From the NCBI GenBank assembly GCA_964525605.1, contig CAZGKT010000011.1:36374-100373 (forward strand): a DNA stretch of 64,000 nucleotides, given 5' to 3'. The stretch comes from CAVTWJ01 sp964525605. Its GTDB lineage: Bacteria; Oederibacteriota; Muellerivitia; Muellerivitales; Muellerivitaceae. A program made the translations under genes and the position numbers. The notes under the pieces were generated by a model that did no database searches, was not told where the DNA came from, and was given only the letters and a program-made list of their open reading frames with translations. This document shows, piece by piece, positions 8,784 through 17,632 of the stretch. The stretch's first letter is position 1. Each line of letters begins with the position of its first letter.

Positions 8784-10408
8784 TGAAATCTAACCGAGCT
8801 TTCAATACTCGCGTCCTAGCCTGTTTGACCCTATGGATGAGCGCGGCTGCCATCCTTGCCCAAACTGCTGAGACTGGCGGCATTGTGGACCCCTTTCAAT
8901 TGGGAGCCTCTGCCCGCATCTTGGGAATGGGGGCCGCGGGAGTGGCTTTGACCGGGGATGGCGGAGGAATTCCGCAAAATCCGGCTCTGCTTTCCACTGT
9001 TAATCAGGGAGAACTTCTGACATTCCACGCGCCTCTTTTCGTGGATACGATCTACGACAGCCTGGGCATTGTCCAACCCCTATCCAACGCATCTGGGATC
9101 GCCTTGAGTATCTCTCGTTTGGGAGTGGACAATATTCTTCAGACGCAGAACAGTATCCAGGCGATCTCAAGCTTTTCGATCCAAGAATGGCAGGCAACCG
9201 CAAGCCTAGGAGCCGAAGTTTTTCCGGGTTTTGGGTTGGGAGTATTGATGAAGGGAGTCCAGGAGCAGATTGCCTCCTACCAGGGGGAAGGGTTTGGCTT
9301 GGACGCGGGCCTGATTTACCGTTTTGCTCAGTCCAACATTGAATATTCCAAAATGGGGCTTTCAAATGTTGTCCTTGGATTAGAGATTGAGAATTTGATT
9401 TCCCCCCAAGTTACTCTTTACCAGAGCCCCGATCAGCCTGCGGAGGTTATTCGCCCCGCTCTGGGTTTCCGTTACGATATTTCCTCTACCGACCGTATTT
9501 GGATAGCCCTGGAGGATGAAATGACCCAGGGAGGAAGCAGTCTCGTGAAGGCGGGTGTCGAATATACTTTTCAAAACACTTTTTTTGTCCGTGCTGGTTT
9601 CGACGGGGTCAGTCCCACGGCGGGGGCGGGTGTGAGTTTGTCGGGGTTTGAACTTGATTACGCTTATAACCAGAGAGACCTAGGAACACTCAACCGTTTT
9701 TCTTTGGCTTACCGGTTTGGGCAATACATGGACCCTGTGAAGACCCAAAAAATGGATCTGTTGAAGTGGGTCGCTCAGACTTATGATAAGGACAATGATT
9801 ACGATGCGGCCCTCAAAGCCTGGACCAACGTACAAAAAGAAAATCCTGATGATACTGAGGCCTCTGGAGCCATTCAAAGATTGAAACAGCGCCGGGACCA
9901 GCAGGTGGCCGCTCTCATGAAGAAAGCCCGGCCCGCCATGCAAAAAGGTGATTATGCCGTTGGGATACCGCTCTTAGGCCAGGTGTTGGCTGTGGAGCCG
10001 GGAAATGCCGAGGCTAAATCCCTTCTCAGGCACTTGGATCAAAACAGGGTGATCGAATCTACCTATCTTTCCGGGGTGGAGGCATACCGCCATGAAAATT
10101 ACAAGGAAGCTGCGGATTACCTGCGAGAGGTTTATGAGACAAAATCAGATTACCGGGATGTCGCTTATCTTTTAAGGGATGCCGAAAGCCGTTACCAGCC
10201 ACTGGAGTCGTTGTCGAAGGATCTTTCAGACTTATATTCCAAGGGAGTTGAGTTTTATATGAAAGGGCAGTACGACCAGGCTATCGCGGTCTGGGAGAAG
10301 GTGTTGGTTCGTTCTCCCAATAACCATTTGATTGAGAGGAATCTCGAGGAAGCCCGAACCCGCCTGAACGAAGTCGAGTCCCATTCCCACAAGACGGAGA
10401 CGCCGTGA
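8783..10408 (+). CDS. PorV-like outer-membrane protein fused to C-terminal TPR domain
   Basis: 541 residues. A signal peptide (to about residue 26) is followed by the PorV/UPF0164 signature GASARILGMGAAGVALTGDG and NPALL, then a barrel-like region to about residue 315. Residues ~320-541 are helical TPR repeats (for example DYDAALKAWTNVQKENPDD and QYDQAIAVWEKVL). The start codon shares one base with the stop of the giant Thr/Pro protein (TAATG), so the two are translationally coupled. TPRs would face the periplasm. Likely the outer-membrane partner of the preceding secreted protein; that pairing is inferred from gene order. Confidence 0.75.
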   Translation: MKSNRAFNTRVLACLTLWMSAAAILAQTAETGGIVDPFQLGASARILGMGAAGVALTGDGGGIPQNPALLSTVNQGELLTFHAPLFVDTIYDSLGIVQPLSNASGIALSISRLGVDNILQTQNSIQAISSFSIQEWQATASLGAEVFPGFGLGVLMKGVQEQIASYQGEGFGLDAGLIYRFAQSNIEYSKMGLSNVVLGLEIENLISPQVTLYQSPDQPAEVIRPALGFRYDISSTDRIWIALEDEMTQGGSSLVKAGVEYTFQNTFFVRAGFDGVSPTAGAGVSLSGFELDYAYNQRDLGTLNRFSLAYRFGQYMDPVKTQKMDLLKWVAQTYDKDNDYDAALKAWTNVQKENPDDTEASGAIQRLKQRRDQQVAALMKKARPAMQKGDYAVGIPLLGQVLAVEPGNAEAKSLLRHLDQNRVIESTYLSGVEAYRHENYKEAADYLREVYETKSDYRDVAYLLRDAESRYQPLESLSKDLSDLYSKGVEFYMKGQYDQAIAVWEKVLVRSPNNHLIERNLEEARTRLNEVESHSHKTETP

Positions 10409-13014
10409 AACTGGACCGCCTTTTCCAAAACTTCCTCTATCTGACGACTCCCGACTCTAAACGCCGAATGTTTAAACTGGAGGTTCCGGCCGAAGAATTG
10501 GAGCTTTTGACGATTAAGGATTTCGTCCAAAGGGTCTGTGATTCGGCGGGATGCTCCCAAAAGGAAACCTCGGGCATAAAGTTGGCGATTGACGAGGCCT
10601 GCACCAATATCATCCGCCACGCCTACAAGGGAAAGACAGACGGAAAAATACGGATGGATATGGGGATCGGCCTGGACGATCTCAAGACCAAAATCACTGA
10701 CTACGGTAAACCTTTCGATTTCAAGGGTATCAAGGACCCGGATCTCAACCAATATGTGGATATCGGTAAGAAGGGGGGGCTAGGGATCTGGTTGATCCGG
10801 AAGGTGATGTCTCGCGTCACCTACAAGGCTTATCCCGACCGCAATGAGCTAGTAATGTACCGGAGGCTTTCCAAAGCCCCACCTCCCCAGTTGGGACTGA
10901 AAAAGGGCGCTATCTCGGTTTCCATCAAGTTTACGGTGGGCGCCGTGATGCTGGTGGCGATCTTGTTTGTGGTCTTTTATTTCTCCTTGAGCCGCCATCA
11001 AGAGGATCAAGCATTTAAGCAACAGCGGCAGAATGTGAACTTGGTTCTGGGTTCCCTGGCGTCCGAATCGGGGCAGGGCGTTTCGCGCAAGGACGATCTC
11101 GGCCTGGAAAACCTTGTCCGTCAAATCAAGGCTCAGGACGCGGGCAGGATGCTTGATTACGTTTTTATCGTCGGGTCCGAGGGACTTTACCTGGCCCATT
11201 CGGATGTTCGTCTGATTCTACGGCCCTACAAGCCTCCCCAGGGGGCAAAGTTCAACCCCAAGGGGGGCATTCAAACCTTCAAGCTGCAAACGCCGGAGGG
11301 TGGGCTCAACGATTATGCCGCTCCCATCTATTACCAGGGGCAATTTGTCGGTGAGGTCCATGTTGCGGTCACAAATACGACCCTTCAAGAATCAAGCCGG
11401 CAGATCAAAAGCGATATCCGAAACCAGCTTCTGTTCGCCTCTTTCATCATTATGGTGTTCCTCTGGTTGTTGTCCCGCATCATTATCCAGCCTTTCAGAA
11501 AGATCCTCGTTGGGATCAATGCCATGTCCGCAGGCGATATGAACGCAAAAATCGAGCTTAATTCCCAGGATGAATTCGGCCAACTGGCTGGCATTTTTAA
11601 TGAAATGACCAACAAATTGCAGGAATCCCAGAAGGGCGTGATGGAACAGGAGCGCATGCAGAAGGAAATGCAGGTGGCCCAGCAGATCCAGCACACCCTT
11701 TTGCCCGCCGATTTTCCCCAGGTTGAGGGATATGAAATTGGGGCCACCTATCGGGCCGCCAAAGAAGTGGGGGGTGACTATTACGATTTCTTCTGGGTGG
11801 ACCCCACGACCCTGGGTATCGTGGTGGCGGACGTATCGGGCAAGGGCGTGCCGGGGTCCATGGTTATGACCATGATCCGAACGGCCATGCGTCTGGAGGC
11901 GCGCGGAAACAAGAGCGCCTCGGACGTTCTGGGCAAGGTGAACCGGCACGTAACTTCGGACATGAAGCGGGGAATGTTCGTCACCATGTTCTACATCATC
12001 TTGGATTCTCGGACCCGGGCCATTAATTTCGCCAGCGCGGGACACAATCCCATGATTTTGTACCGGGGTAAAACCAAGGAAGTTTATTTTCTCAAGCCCA
12101 AAGGGTTTCCTGTGGGGATCGATCTTCCCGAGGAGGAAATGTTCTCCCGTAACCTGGCGCTCCAGAAGGTCAGCCTGGAAAAGAACGACATGCTGGTGAT
12201 CTACACAGACGGGATCACCGAGGCCATGAACGAACAAAAGGACCAGTTTGGCGAAGAACGGCTGGTGAAGGTGATTAAGGAAAATTCACATCTGACACCC
12301 CAAGAATTCGTTGAACAGCTGAATCAAGCTATCGCCCAGTTCACCAAGGGGGCCGAACAAAATGACGACATCACGGTGGTAGCTATTAAAGAGAAAATGA
12401 AGGCTGAAGCAGTCGAATTCAAGTTTCGTAAGAAACTCTTGGACTTGGTCGAGAAGAAGGGGTTGTCTGTTGCGGCAGCTTGCCGCCAGATGAACGTTTC
12501 GCCCAATGCGTATTACCGCTTCAAAAAGATGGTCGCGGACAAGGGCCGGGCCAGTCTCAAACCCATGAGATCGGAACGCAAGGGGGCTGGCATACGGGAA
12601 TTGACGGTTCCGCAAAGGGATGCCCTGATGGCTCTCCTATCCAAAAATCCGGATTTTGGACCGAAGAGGCTTTCCGAGACCCTGAAAAAAACCACAAATC
12701 CTCCCATGCGGGTGGATGCGGGACTGATTTACGAACACTTGAAGCGGAAGAGCTTGAGCACGATGAGTCAAAGGAAGGCTTTTGCCGCCCTCTCGGGCGA
12801 CATCGTCATCAACCCTCCCGACGCAGAGGCCGAACAGGTTGTCCAACAAGTCAAAAAAGTTGTCAAACGACCTAAAAAAGTTATCAAGCGTGTCAAAAGG
12901 GATATAAACCAAGTTGAAAAAGTCGAAAGCGAAGAAGAACAAGCATCGGTTAATAACCATCCAATTGAAACAGATGCCATCTCGGTTGACACCGAGAAAC
13001 CTGAAAGCTCATAA
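10405..13014 (+). CDS. RsbW-like kinase / HAMP / PP2C phosphatase fusion with C-terminal HTH and basic tail
   Basis: 869 residues, GTG start overlapping the previous stop (GTGA). Order: HATPase of the anti-sigma-kinase type (about 20-150, motif DEACTNIIRHAY and GGLGIWLI), membrane helix (about 173-194), extracytoplasmic sensor region, second helix (about 341-364), HAMP (to about 415), SpoIIE/RsbU-type PP2C phosphatase (about 440-663; GGDYYDF, VADVSGKGVPGS, NDDITVV), then two HTH-like segments (about 686-786, transposase-like) and a Lys/Arg-rich tail. In known partner switching the kinase and phosphatase are separate proteins acting on a STAS protein; here both are joined and the STAS gene follows. 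The HTH/basic tail is unusual and may bind nucleic acid. Confidence 0.85.
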   Translation: MKLDRLFQNFLYLTTPDSKRRMFKLEVPAEELELLTIKDFVQRVCDSAGCSQKETSGIKLAIDEACTNIIRHAYKGKTDGKIRMDMGIGLDDLKTKITDYGKPFDFKGIKDPDLNQYVDIGKKGGLGIWLIRKVMSRVTYKAYPDRNELVMYRRLSKAPPPQLGLKKGAISVSIKFTVGAVMLVAILFVVFYFSLSRHQEDQAFKQQRQNVNLVLGSLASESGQGVSRKDDLGLENLVRQIKAQDAGRMLDYVFIVGSEGLYLAHSDVRLILRPYKPPQGAKFNPKGGIQTFKLQTPEGGLNDYAAPIYYQGQFVGEVHVAVTNTTLQESSRQIKSDIRNQLLFASFIIMVFLWLLSRIIIQPFRKILVGINAMSAGDMNAKIELNSQDEFGQLAGIFNEMTNKLQESQKGVMEQERMQKEMQVAQQIQHTLLPADFPQVEGYEIGATYRAAKEVGGDYYDFFWVDPTTLGIVVADVSGKGVPGSMVMTMIRTAMRLEARGNKSASDVLGKVNRHVTSDMKRGMFVTMFYIILDSRTRAINFASAGHNPMILYRGKTKEVYFLKPKGFPVGIDLPEEEMFSRNLALQKVSLEKNDMLVIYTDGITEAMNEQKDQFGEERLVKVIKENSHLTPQEFVEQLNQAIAQFTKGAEQNDDITVVAIKEKMKAEAVEFKFRKKLLDLVEKKGLSVAAACRQMNVSPNAYYRFKKMVADKGRASLKPMRSERKGAGIRELTVPQRDALMALLSKNPDFGPKRLSETLKKTTNPPMRVDAGLIYEHLKRKSLSTMSQRKAFAALSGDIVINPPDAEAEQVVQQVKKVVKRPKKVIKRVKRDINQVEKVESEEEQASVNNHPIETDAISVDTEKPESS

Positions 13015-13052
13015 TGAAACGTCTTTTGGGCTCTTATTAATCCGGAGGAATC

Positions 13053-13415
13053 ATGGACAACATCACGGTGAACGTTGCCGACCATTCCAACTATAAGGAT
13101 GTTGTCATTTTGACGGTCAAGGGGTTTATTGACACCACCACGGCTCCCGAGTTCGAGAAAAAGTTTTTGGGCGTTTTGAACGAAAAAAAATTCAAGTTGA
13201 TCGTGGACCTGAAGGATGTCAATTACATAAGTTCCGCCGGTTGGGGAATTTTTATCAGCGAGATCAAGCGGATTCGAACCCAAAAAGGCGACCTGGTTTT
13301 GGTCGGTATGAACCCTGAAGTTGGGGAAGTTTTTGAACTTCTTGAGTTTAATACTATTCTGAAGTCATATCCCAATATCGAAACGGCCCTGAAAAAGGGG
13401 TTTGATAAAGCGTAA
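13053..13415 (+). CDS. STAS-domain anti-anti-sigma factor
   Basis: 120 residues, RsbV/SpoIIAA type. The phosphoacceptor is probably Ser61 in YISSAGWG. It would be phosphorylated by an anti-sigma kinase and dephosphorylated by a PP2C phosphatase; the upstream gene encodes both activities in one protein. A strong ribosome site (GGAGGAATC) precedes the ATG, 38 bases after the phosphatase stop. No sigma factor gene lies in the window, so the final target is unknown. Confidence 0.9.
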   Translation: MDNITVNVADHSNYKDVVILTVKGFIDTTTAPEFEKKFLGVLNEKKFKLIVDLKDVNYISSAGWGIFISEIKRIRTQKGDLVLVGMNPEVGEVFELLEFNTILKSYPNIETALKKGFDKA

Positions 13416-13501
13416 AGGAGCATCCGGACCTGGGACGCGAACCGGGAACCCCCGGGGCACCCGTCAACTTATGGATTTGAAGATCCGGAAAATGGACCCC
13501 T

Positions 13502-14644
13502 ATGGACAGTAACGCATTCAACTCTCTCCTGGATATCAACGGTAAACATTTCACGGTCGAGACCAGTTTGCTTCAGGGAAAAAACCGGATTCTTTCCATG
13601 GCCCATTTGGATGGAAGGGTCATTTCCCAGAGAGAATTTGACTTGCCCGAGGGATTGGACGAGGAAGGGAAAAAGCGATTTGCCCAGGAAACCCACAAGA
13701 ACCGTCTGGTGGAACTGGAATCCATATTTCGCCTTAACCGTAAGATTGATGAAAAACCCACCGCCGACGCTTGTTGGAAAATTGGCGTCATCCTTATGTC
13801 AAACGGTTTTTACGAGGATGCCCGGCAACGTTTCCTGAAAGCCATGGAAATGGAGCCCCAGCACCTCCAGGCTCTCAAATGTTATGGAATCAACCTAACC
13901 CTTCTGGATGATTTCGAGGGTGCATTGGCCGTTCTTAACCACGCCCGAGAGTTGGGCCCTTCTTTTGCCGACATTTATTATCATCTTGGCAATGTTCACC
14001 TTTATCGCAGGGAACTGGATGAAGCTGTCCAATCCTATCTCCAGGCTTTACAGATCAATCCGCGTTATGCCGATGCCAGACTTCGTTTGGCCACGGCATG
14101 TGTGGGCTATTTGACCATCGGTGATTTGAGCGTCAGCGACGGTGGTAAAACAGCTGAATTGGCTGAGAGGGCCAAAACCGAGGCGGAAACTGCGGCAACT
14201 CTGAACCCCAAACTCCGGAACCGATCCTTTATGATGGCCACCGATTATTTGAAAAGCAGAAGGTTTTCCAACGCATTCCAGACTTTTTTGGATGTGCGAC
14301 CCAGGTTCGTCCCCCGTATCGGGGACGAAATCATCTTTTTCTTTACCTTGACCCTTCTCTATGGAAGCGAGGGCATTGACCTGCAGATGACCGATCAATA
14401 CATCGAGAAATTATCAAAAGTCATAGAAGAATATCCGCATTATGCCGACCTTCATCATCATTTGGGGGTGGCTTATCTAATCAAGTGCCGCTTTGATGTG
14501 AGCCGGTCGTTAAAGGAATTTAAAAAGGCCCTTGATATCAACCCCCAGTTCCAAAAAGCATTGAACAACGCCGAGGATACAGAAGAATTGCATCGTCGCG
14601 TGCTGGTTTCACTGAAAAAGGCCATCATCGCAAAAGCAAATTAA
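13502..14644 (+). CDS. TPR-repeat protein
   Basis: 380 residues without signal peptide, so probably cytoplasmic. The N-terminal ~80 residues are not recognised; from about 80 onward there are TPR units (YEDARQRFLKAMEMEPQH, LDEAVQSYLQALQINPR, SRSLKEFKKALDINPQF). It follows the STAS gene in the same direction with an 86-base gap, so it may be an interaction scaffold of the same signalling module. The ribosome site is weak. No enzymatic domain seen. Confidence 0.8.
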   Translation: MDSNAFNSLLDINGKHFTVETSLLQGKNRILSMAHLDGRVISQREFDLPEGLDEEGKKRFAQETHKNRLVELESIFRLNRKIDEKPTADACWKIGVILMSNGFYEDARQRFLKAMEMEPQHLQALKCYGINLTLLDDFEGALAVLNHARELGPSFADIYYHLGNVHLYRRELDEAVQSYLQALQINPRYADARLRLATACVGYLTIGDLSVSDGGKTAELAERAKTEAETAATLNPKLRNRSFMMATDYLKSRRFSNAFQTFLDVRPRFVPRIGDEIIFFFTLTLLYGSEGIDLQMTDQYIEKLSKVIEEYPHYADLHHHLGVAYLIKCRFDVSRSLKEFKKALDINPQFQKALNNAEDTEELHRRVLVSLKKAIIAKAN

Positions 14645-14686
14645 AATGGGGTTATAAAAAAAAGAAAAAACTGGCTGGAACCGTCC

Positions 14687-15067
14687 TTATTCTTCAGGCA
14701 CTGAACTCAGGGAATAGTGTTTTTCTAAAAAACTGACATGATCCGTAGTTGGTTTATCGAAATTGATGCCGTAAGCGAAACGGCCCATCGTTTTCATGGG
14801 ATTTTTCCTCGACCAAACTACCGTGCCGGGAAAGGTCATCGTGTGGCTTCCGTCCAGAGAATCCAACTCGAGTCTCAAGGCAGTCTTGTCAACCAGACTT
14901 TTATTAGAATAGATCTGGGCCCCGGTCGAGCTGACGTTGACTAACTGGGCTCGGAAATCGTCTCCGTGAACAGAATTCAAAATACGGCCCTTGATGGATT
15001 TAACCATCACGACCCTTTTGTTGGTTCTTTTGAAATCATCGGGATGAGTCCGGGGAATCTTTTTCAT
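14687..15067 (-). CDS. PilZ-domain protein
   Basis: 126 residues from the ATG at 15067, chosen because CTGGAGAACCAAC precedes it; an upstream extension in the same frame overlaps gltX and its leader and is unlikely. The PilZ fold is seen in KRTNKR, the VNVSSTGAQIY motif (D/NxSxxG class) and GTVVWSRK. PilZ domains bind cyclic di-GMP through an RxxxR plus D/NxSxxG set; here the Arg motif is imperfect, so binding is possible but not certain. Convergent with the TPR gene. Confidence 0.8.
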   Translation of the reverse strand: MKKIPRTHPDDFKRTNKRVVMVKSIKGRILNSVHGDDFRAQLVNVSSTGAQIYSNKSLVDKTALRLELDSLDGSHTMTFPGTVVWSRKNPMKTMGRFAYGINFDKPTTDHVSFLEKHYSLSSVPEE

Positions 15068-15091
15068 GTTGGTTCTCCAGGTCAGTTTACC

Positions 15092-15100
15092 GTTATAGCA
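15092..15100 (-). promoter_or_regulatory. Putative extended -10 box (TGCTATAAC)
   Basis: On the minus strand TGCTATAAC lies 24 bases before the PilZ start. The same TGCTATRAY pattern occurs before two other minus-strand genes (20758-20766 and 23396-23404). Confidence 0.4.
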
Positions 15101-15184
15101 TATCATCCACCCCCGCTCCTTGGGCGATAAAAATCCCTTATGATGAGGGTTCATCTTTAGAAGGAAGAAGAGGTTTGTTTTTTT

Positions 15185-16687
15185 ATGTCTAATGTTCGAG
15201 TCCGCTTTGCTCCCAGCCCCACAGGTTACCTCCACGTTGGGGGCGCCCGTACGGCGCTTTTTAACTGGCTTTTTGCAAGGCACCTCGGCGGAAAATTTAT
15301 CCTGCGCATTGAAGACACGGATCGGGAGAGATCCAAACCCGAGTTTGAGGAAGGCATAATTCGGGACTTGCAATGGCTTGGATTGGATTGGGATGAGGGA
15401 CCGGGATTGGGAGGCCCCTATGGGCCCTATCGACAAACCGAAAGAGCTTCTCTTTACCTGGAACAGCTTAAAAAACTTATGGCGGACGCCCATGCCTATC
15501 CCTGTTTTTGTACCCATAAAGAATTAGAGGCTGAAAGGGCTAAGACCCAATCCGAGGGTCAGGGCTACCATTATTCGGGGAAATGCCGATTTATTTCCCA
15601 GGCCCAGGCGGACGCTCGTCGTAAGGCGGGAGAGCCCTTCTCGGTCCGTCTTCGCGTGCCGGAGGGTCGCACCGTATTCCGTGACTTGATCCGGGGAGAG
15701 GTGACTGTCGAGCATGCCGAGCTTGACGATTTCATCCTGGTACGTAGTGGAGGAGAGCCTACCTATAACTTTGTGGCCGCCGTTGATGACGCCTTGATGA
15801 AAATGACGCACGTGATCCGGGGTGAGGATCATATTTCCAACACTCCCAAGCAGATCTTGATTTACCAAGCTCTGGGGATGGTTCCTCCCCAATTCGCACA
15901 TTTGCCCCTGATCTTGGGCGCGGATCGAACCCCCCTTTCTAAACGGCATGGGGCCAACTCGGTTGGGGAGTTCAAGCGCCAGGGTTACCTGCCTGCGGCC
16001 TTGCTCAACTATCTGGCCCTTCTGGGCTGGTCTCTGGATGGTAAAACCGAACTGTTCACCAAGGCGGACCTGGTTAGGAAGTTCAGTCTGGAGAGGGTTC
16101 AAAAGAGTCCTGCGGCATTTGATTACGAAAAACTCCAATGGCTCAACGGTCACTATATTCGTGAGACTGATCCGGAAACCGTATACCAGCTTTGCCTGGA
16201 ATATCTTTGGGATGCGGACGCCATTAACGGTGATTTCATGCGGCATGGTGGGGAAGCTCTCAAGCGGATGATCACTTCGGTCAAGAGCGGGCTAAAGACC
16301 ATCTCCGATGTGGGGGGGCAGATCACCTACTTTTTAGGCGAGGTCCATACCTACGACCCCCAGGGTTTGGATAAGTACATGATCTCTTCGGTGATTCCGA
16401 TCCTGGAAAAAGCCGCCTTCTTGCTGGAAGAAACCATGGATTTTACCGCTATGACATTGGAGTCCAAAATGCGGGAAGGGGCTACCGAACTGGGGATTAA
16501 ATTTGCGGAAATGGTGCATCCCATGCGGTTGGCGATAACGGGGCGGACTGCCAGCCCCAATTTATTTGAACTGATAGAAATATTAGGAAAAGGACGATGT
16601 ATCGTCCGAATTCTACGTTTTATCCGGATGATTCGAAATGCCCCATCGCCTGGCCACTCGCAGGAAAATGAAGTAAAACCAGCTTGA
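15185..16687 (+). CDS. gltX: Glutamyl-tRNA synthetase
   Basis: 500 residues, normal length for bacterial class I GluRS. Joins glutamate to tRNA(Glu) in the cytoplasm. The HIGH-like motif is HVGG (17-20, in PSPTGYLHVGGARTALF) and the KMSKS-like loop is LSKRHG (about 250). The C-terminal anticodon-binding domain is complete but ends in a basic tail. A tRNA-Gln gene lies 0.8 kb downstream and no glutaminyl-tRNA synthetase is seen here, so whether this enzyme is discriminating cannot be judged from the window. Confidence 0.97.
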   Translation: MSNVRVRFAPSPTGYLHVGGARTALFNWLFARHLGGKFILRIEDTDRERSKPEFEEGIIRDLQWLGLDWDEGPGLGGPYGPYRQTERASLYLEQLKKLMADAHAYPCFCTHKELEAERAKTQSEGQGYHYSGKCRFISQAQADARRKAGEPFSVRLRVPEGRTVFRDLIRGEVTVEHAELDDFILVRSGGEPTYNFVAAVDDALMKMTHVIRGEDHISNTPKQILIYQALGMVPPQFAHLPLILGADRTPLSKRHGANSVGEFKRQGYLPAALLNYLALLGWSLDGKTELFTKADLVRKFSLERVQKSPAAFDYEKLQWLNGHYIRETDPETVYQLCLEYLWDADAINGDFMRHGGEALKRMITSVKSGLKTISDVGGQITYFLGEVHTYDPQGLDKYMISSVIPILEKAAFLLEETMDFTAMTLESKMREGATELGIKFAEMVHPMRLAITGRTASPNLFELIEILGKGRCIVRILRFIRMIRNAPSPGHSQENEVKPA

Positions 16688-16763
16688 AAGGGGCTTCGGG
16701 AAGGTTGTCAACTTGAAGAGCATGGGTTAGGTTAGTGTTATTCCATTCGGGTGAGAGGGAGCC

Positions 16764-17327
16764 ATGAACGAAAGTATCGAATTTGTATTCCATCGGGGCG
16801 AGAAAAAGGGTCGATTAAAGCCGGTCAGTCGAAAGGATTGGGCTCAAATCGTGGGTTGGTGGAACGATCCGGAAGTCCGCCGCCTGTTTGATGTCCATTT
16901 TGTGGACCAAACTTTTTCCGACGCGGAAAAATGGTTCGCGCGAACCAACTCGCCGGATGATGAGAAACTTCCCCGATCATTCGTGGTGGAGGTAGACGAG
17001 GATGGAAAATGGCTTCCCGTGGGCACGGCGGAATTTTATAACGAGCGGCCTTCCCACAAGAGTGCCGATTTCGGCTTCCTGATCGGTGATAAGAAATGGT
17101 GGGGCATGGGCATCGGCACCGAGGCCGCACGCCGCATGGTCAGATATGGCCTAGATCAGCTGAAATACAAGCGCATCGGGGCGGTATCGGCAGCTTATAA
17201 CGTGCGTTCGTTGAATGCCCTGCAGAAGGCGGGGTTCCAGATCGAGGGAATCCGTAAGAGTTTTGTTCTTCGTGATGGGGAATGGCACGACCAAACTTTG
17301 ATGTCCGTTGTGAATCCTAAAGTTTAA
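16764..17327 (+). CDS. GNAT-family N-acetyltransferase
   Basis: 187 residues of the RimJ/RimL-like group. The acetyl-CoA site is seen around KKWWGMGIGTEAARRMVRYG, followed by the usual YNVRSLNALQKAGF and a closing EGIRKSF segment. It probably acetylates an amino group on a protein or small molecule; the substrate is unknown. GAGGGAGCC precedes the ATG. It follows gltX by 76 bases. Confidence 0.85.
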   Translation: MNESIEFVFHRGEKKGRLKPVSRKDWAQIVGWWNDPEVRRLFDVHFVDQTFSDAEKWFARTNSPDDEKLPRSFVVEVDEDGKWLPVGTAEFYNERPSHKSADFGFLIGDKKWWGMGIGTEAARRMVRYGLDQLKYKRIGAVSAAYNVRSLNALQKAGFQIEGIRKSFVLRDGEWHDQTLMSVVNPKV

Positions 17328-17350
17328 AAATTTTATCTTTTTAGCCTACG

Positions 17351-17404
17351 ATTGAAATCTGTTTTGACCATCGCCGCGACTGACGGCGAACAGTCGATTT
17401 CAAT
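17351..17404 (+). other. Nested inverted repeat with two competing inner hairpins
   Basis: Outer arms ATTGAAATC (17351-17359) and GATTTCAAT (17396-17404) pair perfectly. Inside, TCGCCG/CGGCGA (17371-17376 with 17384-17389) and CGACTG/CAGTCG (17377-17382 with 17391-17396) cannot form together. It lies between the acetyltransferase and tRNA-Gln. It may be an attenuator, a small RNA or a degenerate repeat. Confidence 0.5.
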
Positions 17405-17443
17405 GTTTAAAGGGAAATAGGGCTGTGTTAAAATCCCACCCCC

Positions 17444-17470
17444 GCTAAAAAGGGCCGTGCTCTTTTTAGC
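17444..17470 (+). other. Perfect 9-bp hairpin just before tRNA-Gln
   Basis: GCTAAAAAG at 17444-17452 pairs with CTTTTTAGC at 17462-17470 around a 9-base loop, ending 8 bases before the tRNA. Either a weak terminator for upstream reads or a processing signal in the tRNA precursor. Confidence 0.55.
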
Positions 17471-17478
17471 ACTTTGTT

Positions 17479-17552
17479 TGGGAGATCGTCTAATGGTAGG
17501 ACAGCAGATTCTGGATCTGCTTATCTAGGTTCGAATCCTAGTCTCCCAGCCA
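17479..17552 (+). tRNA. tRNA-Gln, anticodon CTG
   Basis: 74 bases including an encoded CCA. The acceptor stem TGGGAGA/TCTCCCA pairs fully; the U1-A72 pair and G73 are glutamine identity features. The anticodon stem GCAGA/TCTGC holds the loop TTCTGGA with anticodon CTG. The T stem CTAGG/CCTAG carries TTCGAAT. Confidence 0.95.
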
Positions 17553-17564
17553 TTTTTCCTTATT
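17547..17564 (+). repeat. 18-bp direct repeat overlapping the tRNA 3' end, copy 1
   Basis: CAGCCATTTTTCCTTATT begins in the tRNA acceptor end and is repeated exactly at 17633-17650, 86 bases later. This resembles a scar of recombination at a tRNA 3' end, but no integrase is present. Confidence 0.6.
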
Positions 17565-17632
17565 TACCATTAAATGAGAAATTGTCTTGCCCATCCATCC
17601 ACAAAATAAGTTCTAAATGTATTCATGAAGGG

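Noticed and set aside
13416..13501. Possible cyclic-di-GMP riboswitch (CTGGGACGCGAACC resembles the 3' half of the GEMM core).
   Set aside because: The 5' half of the motif and the closing stem are not found.
14687..15517. 276-residue minus-strand frame with PilZ domain.
   Set aside because: The extra N-terminal 150 residues overlap gltX; the ATG at 15067 has its own ribosome site and is preferred.
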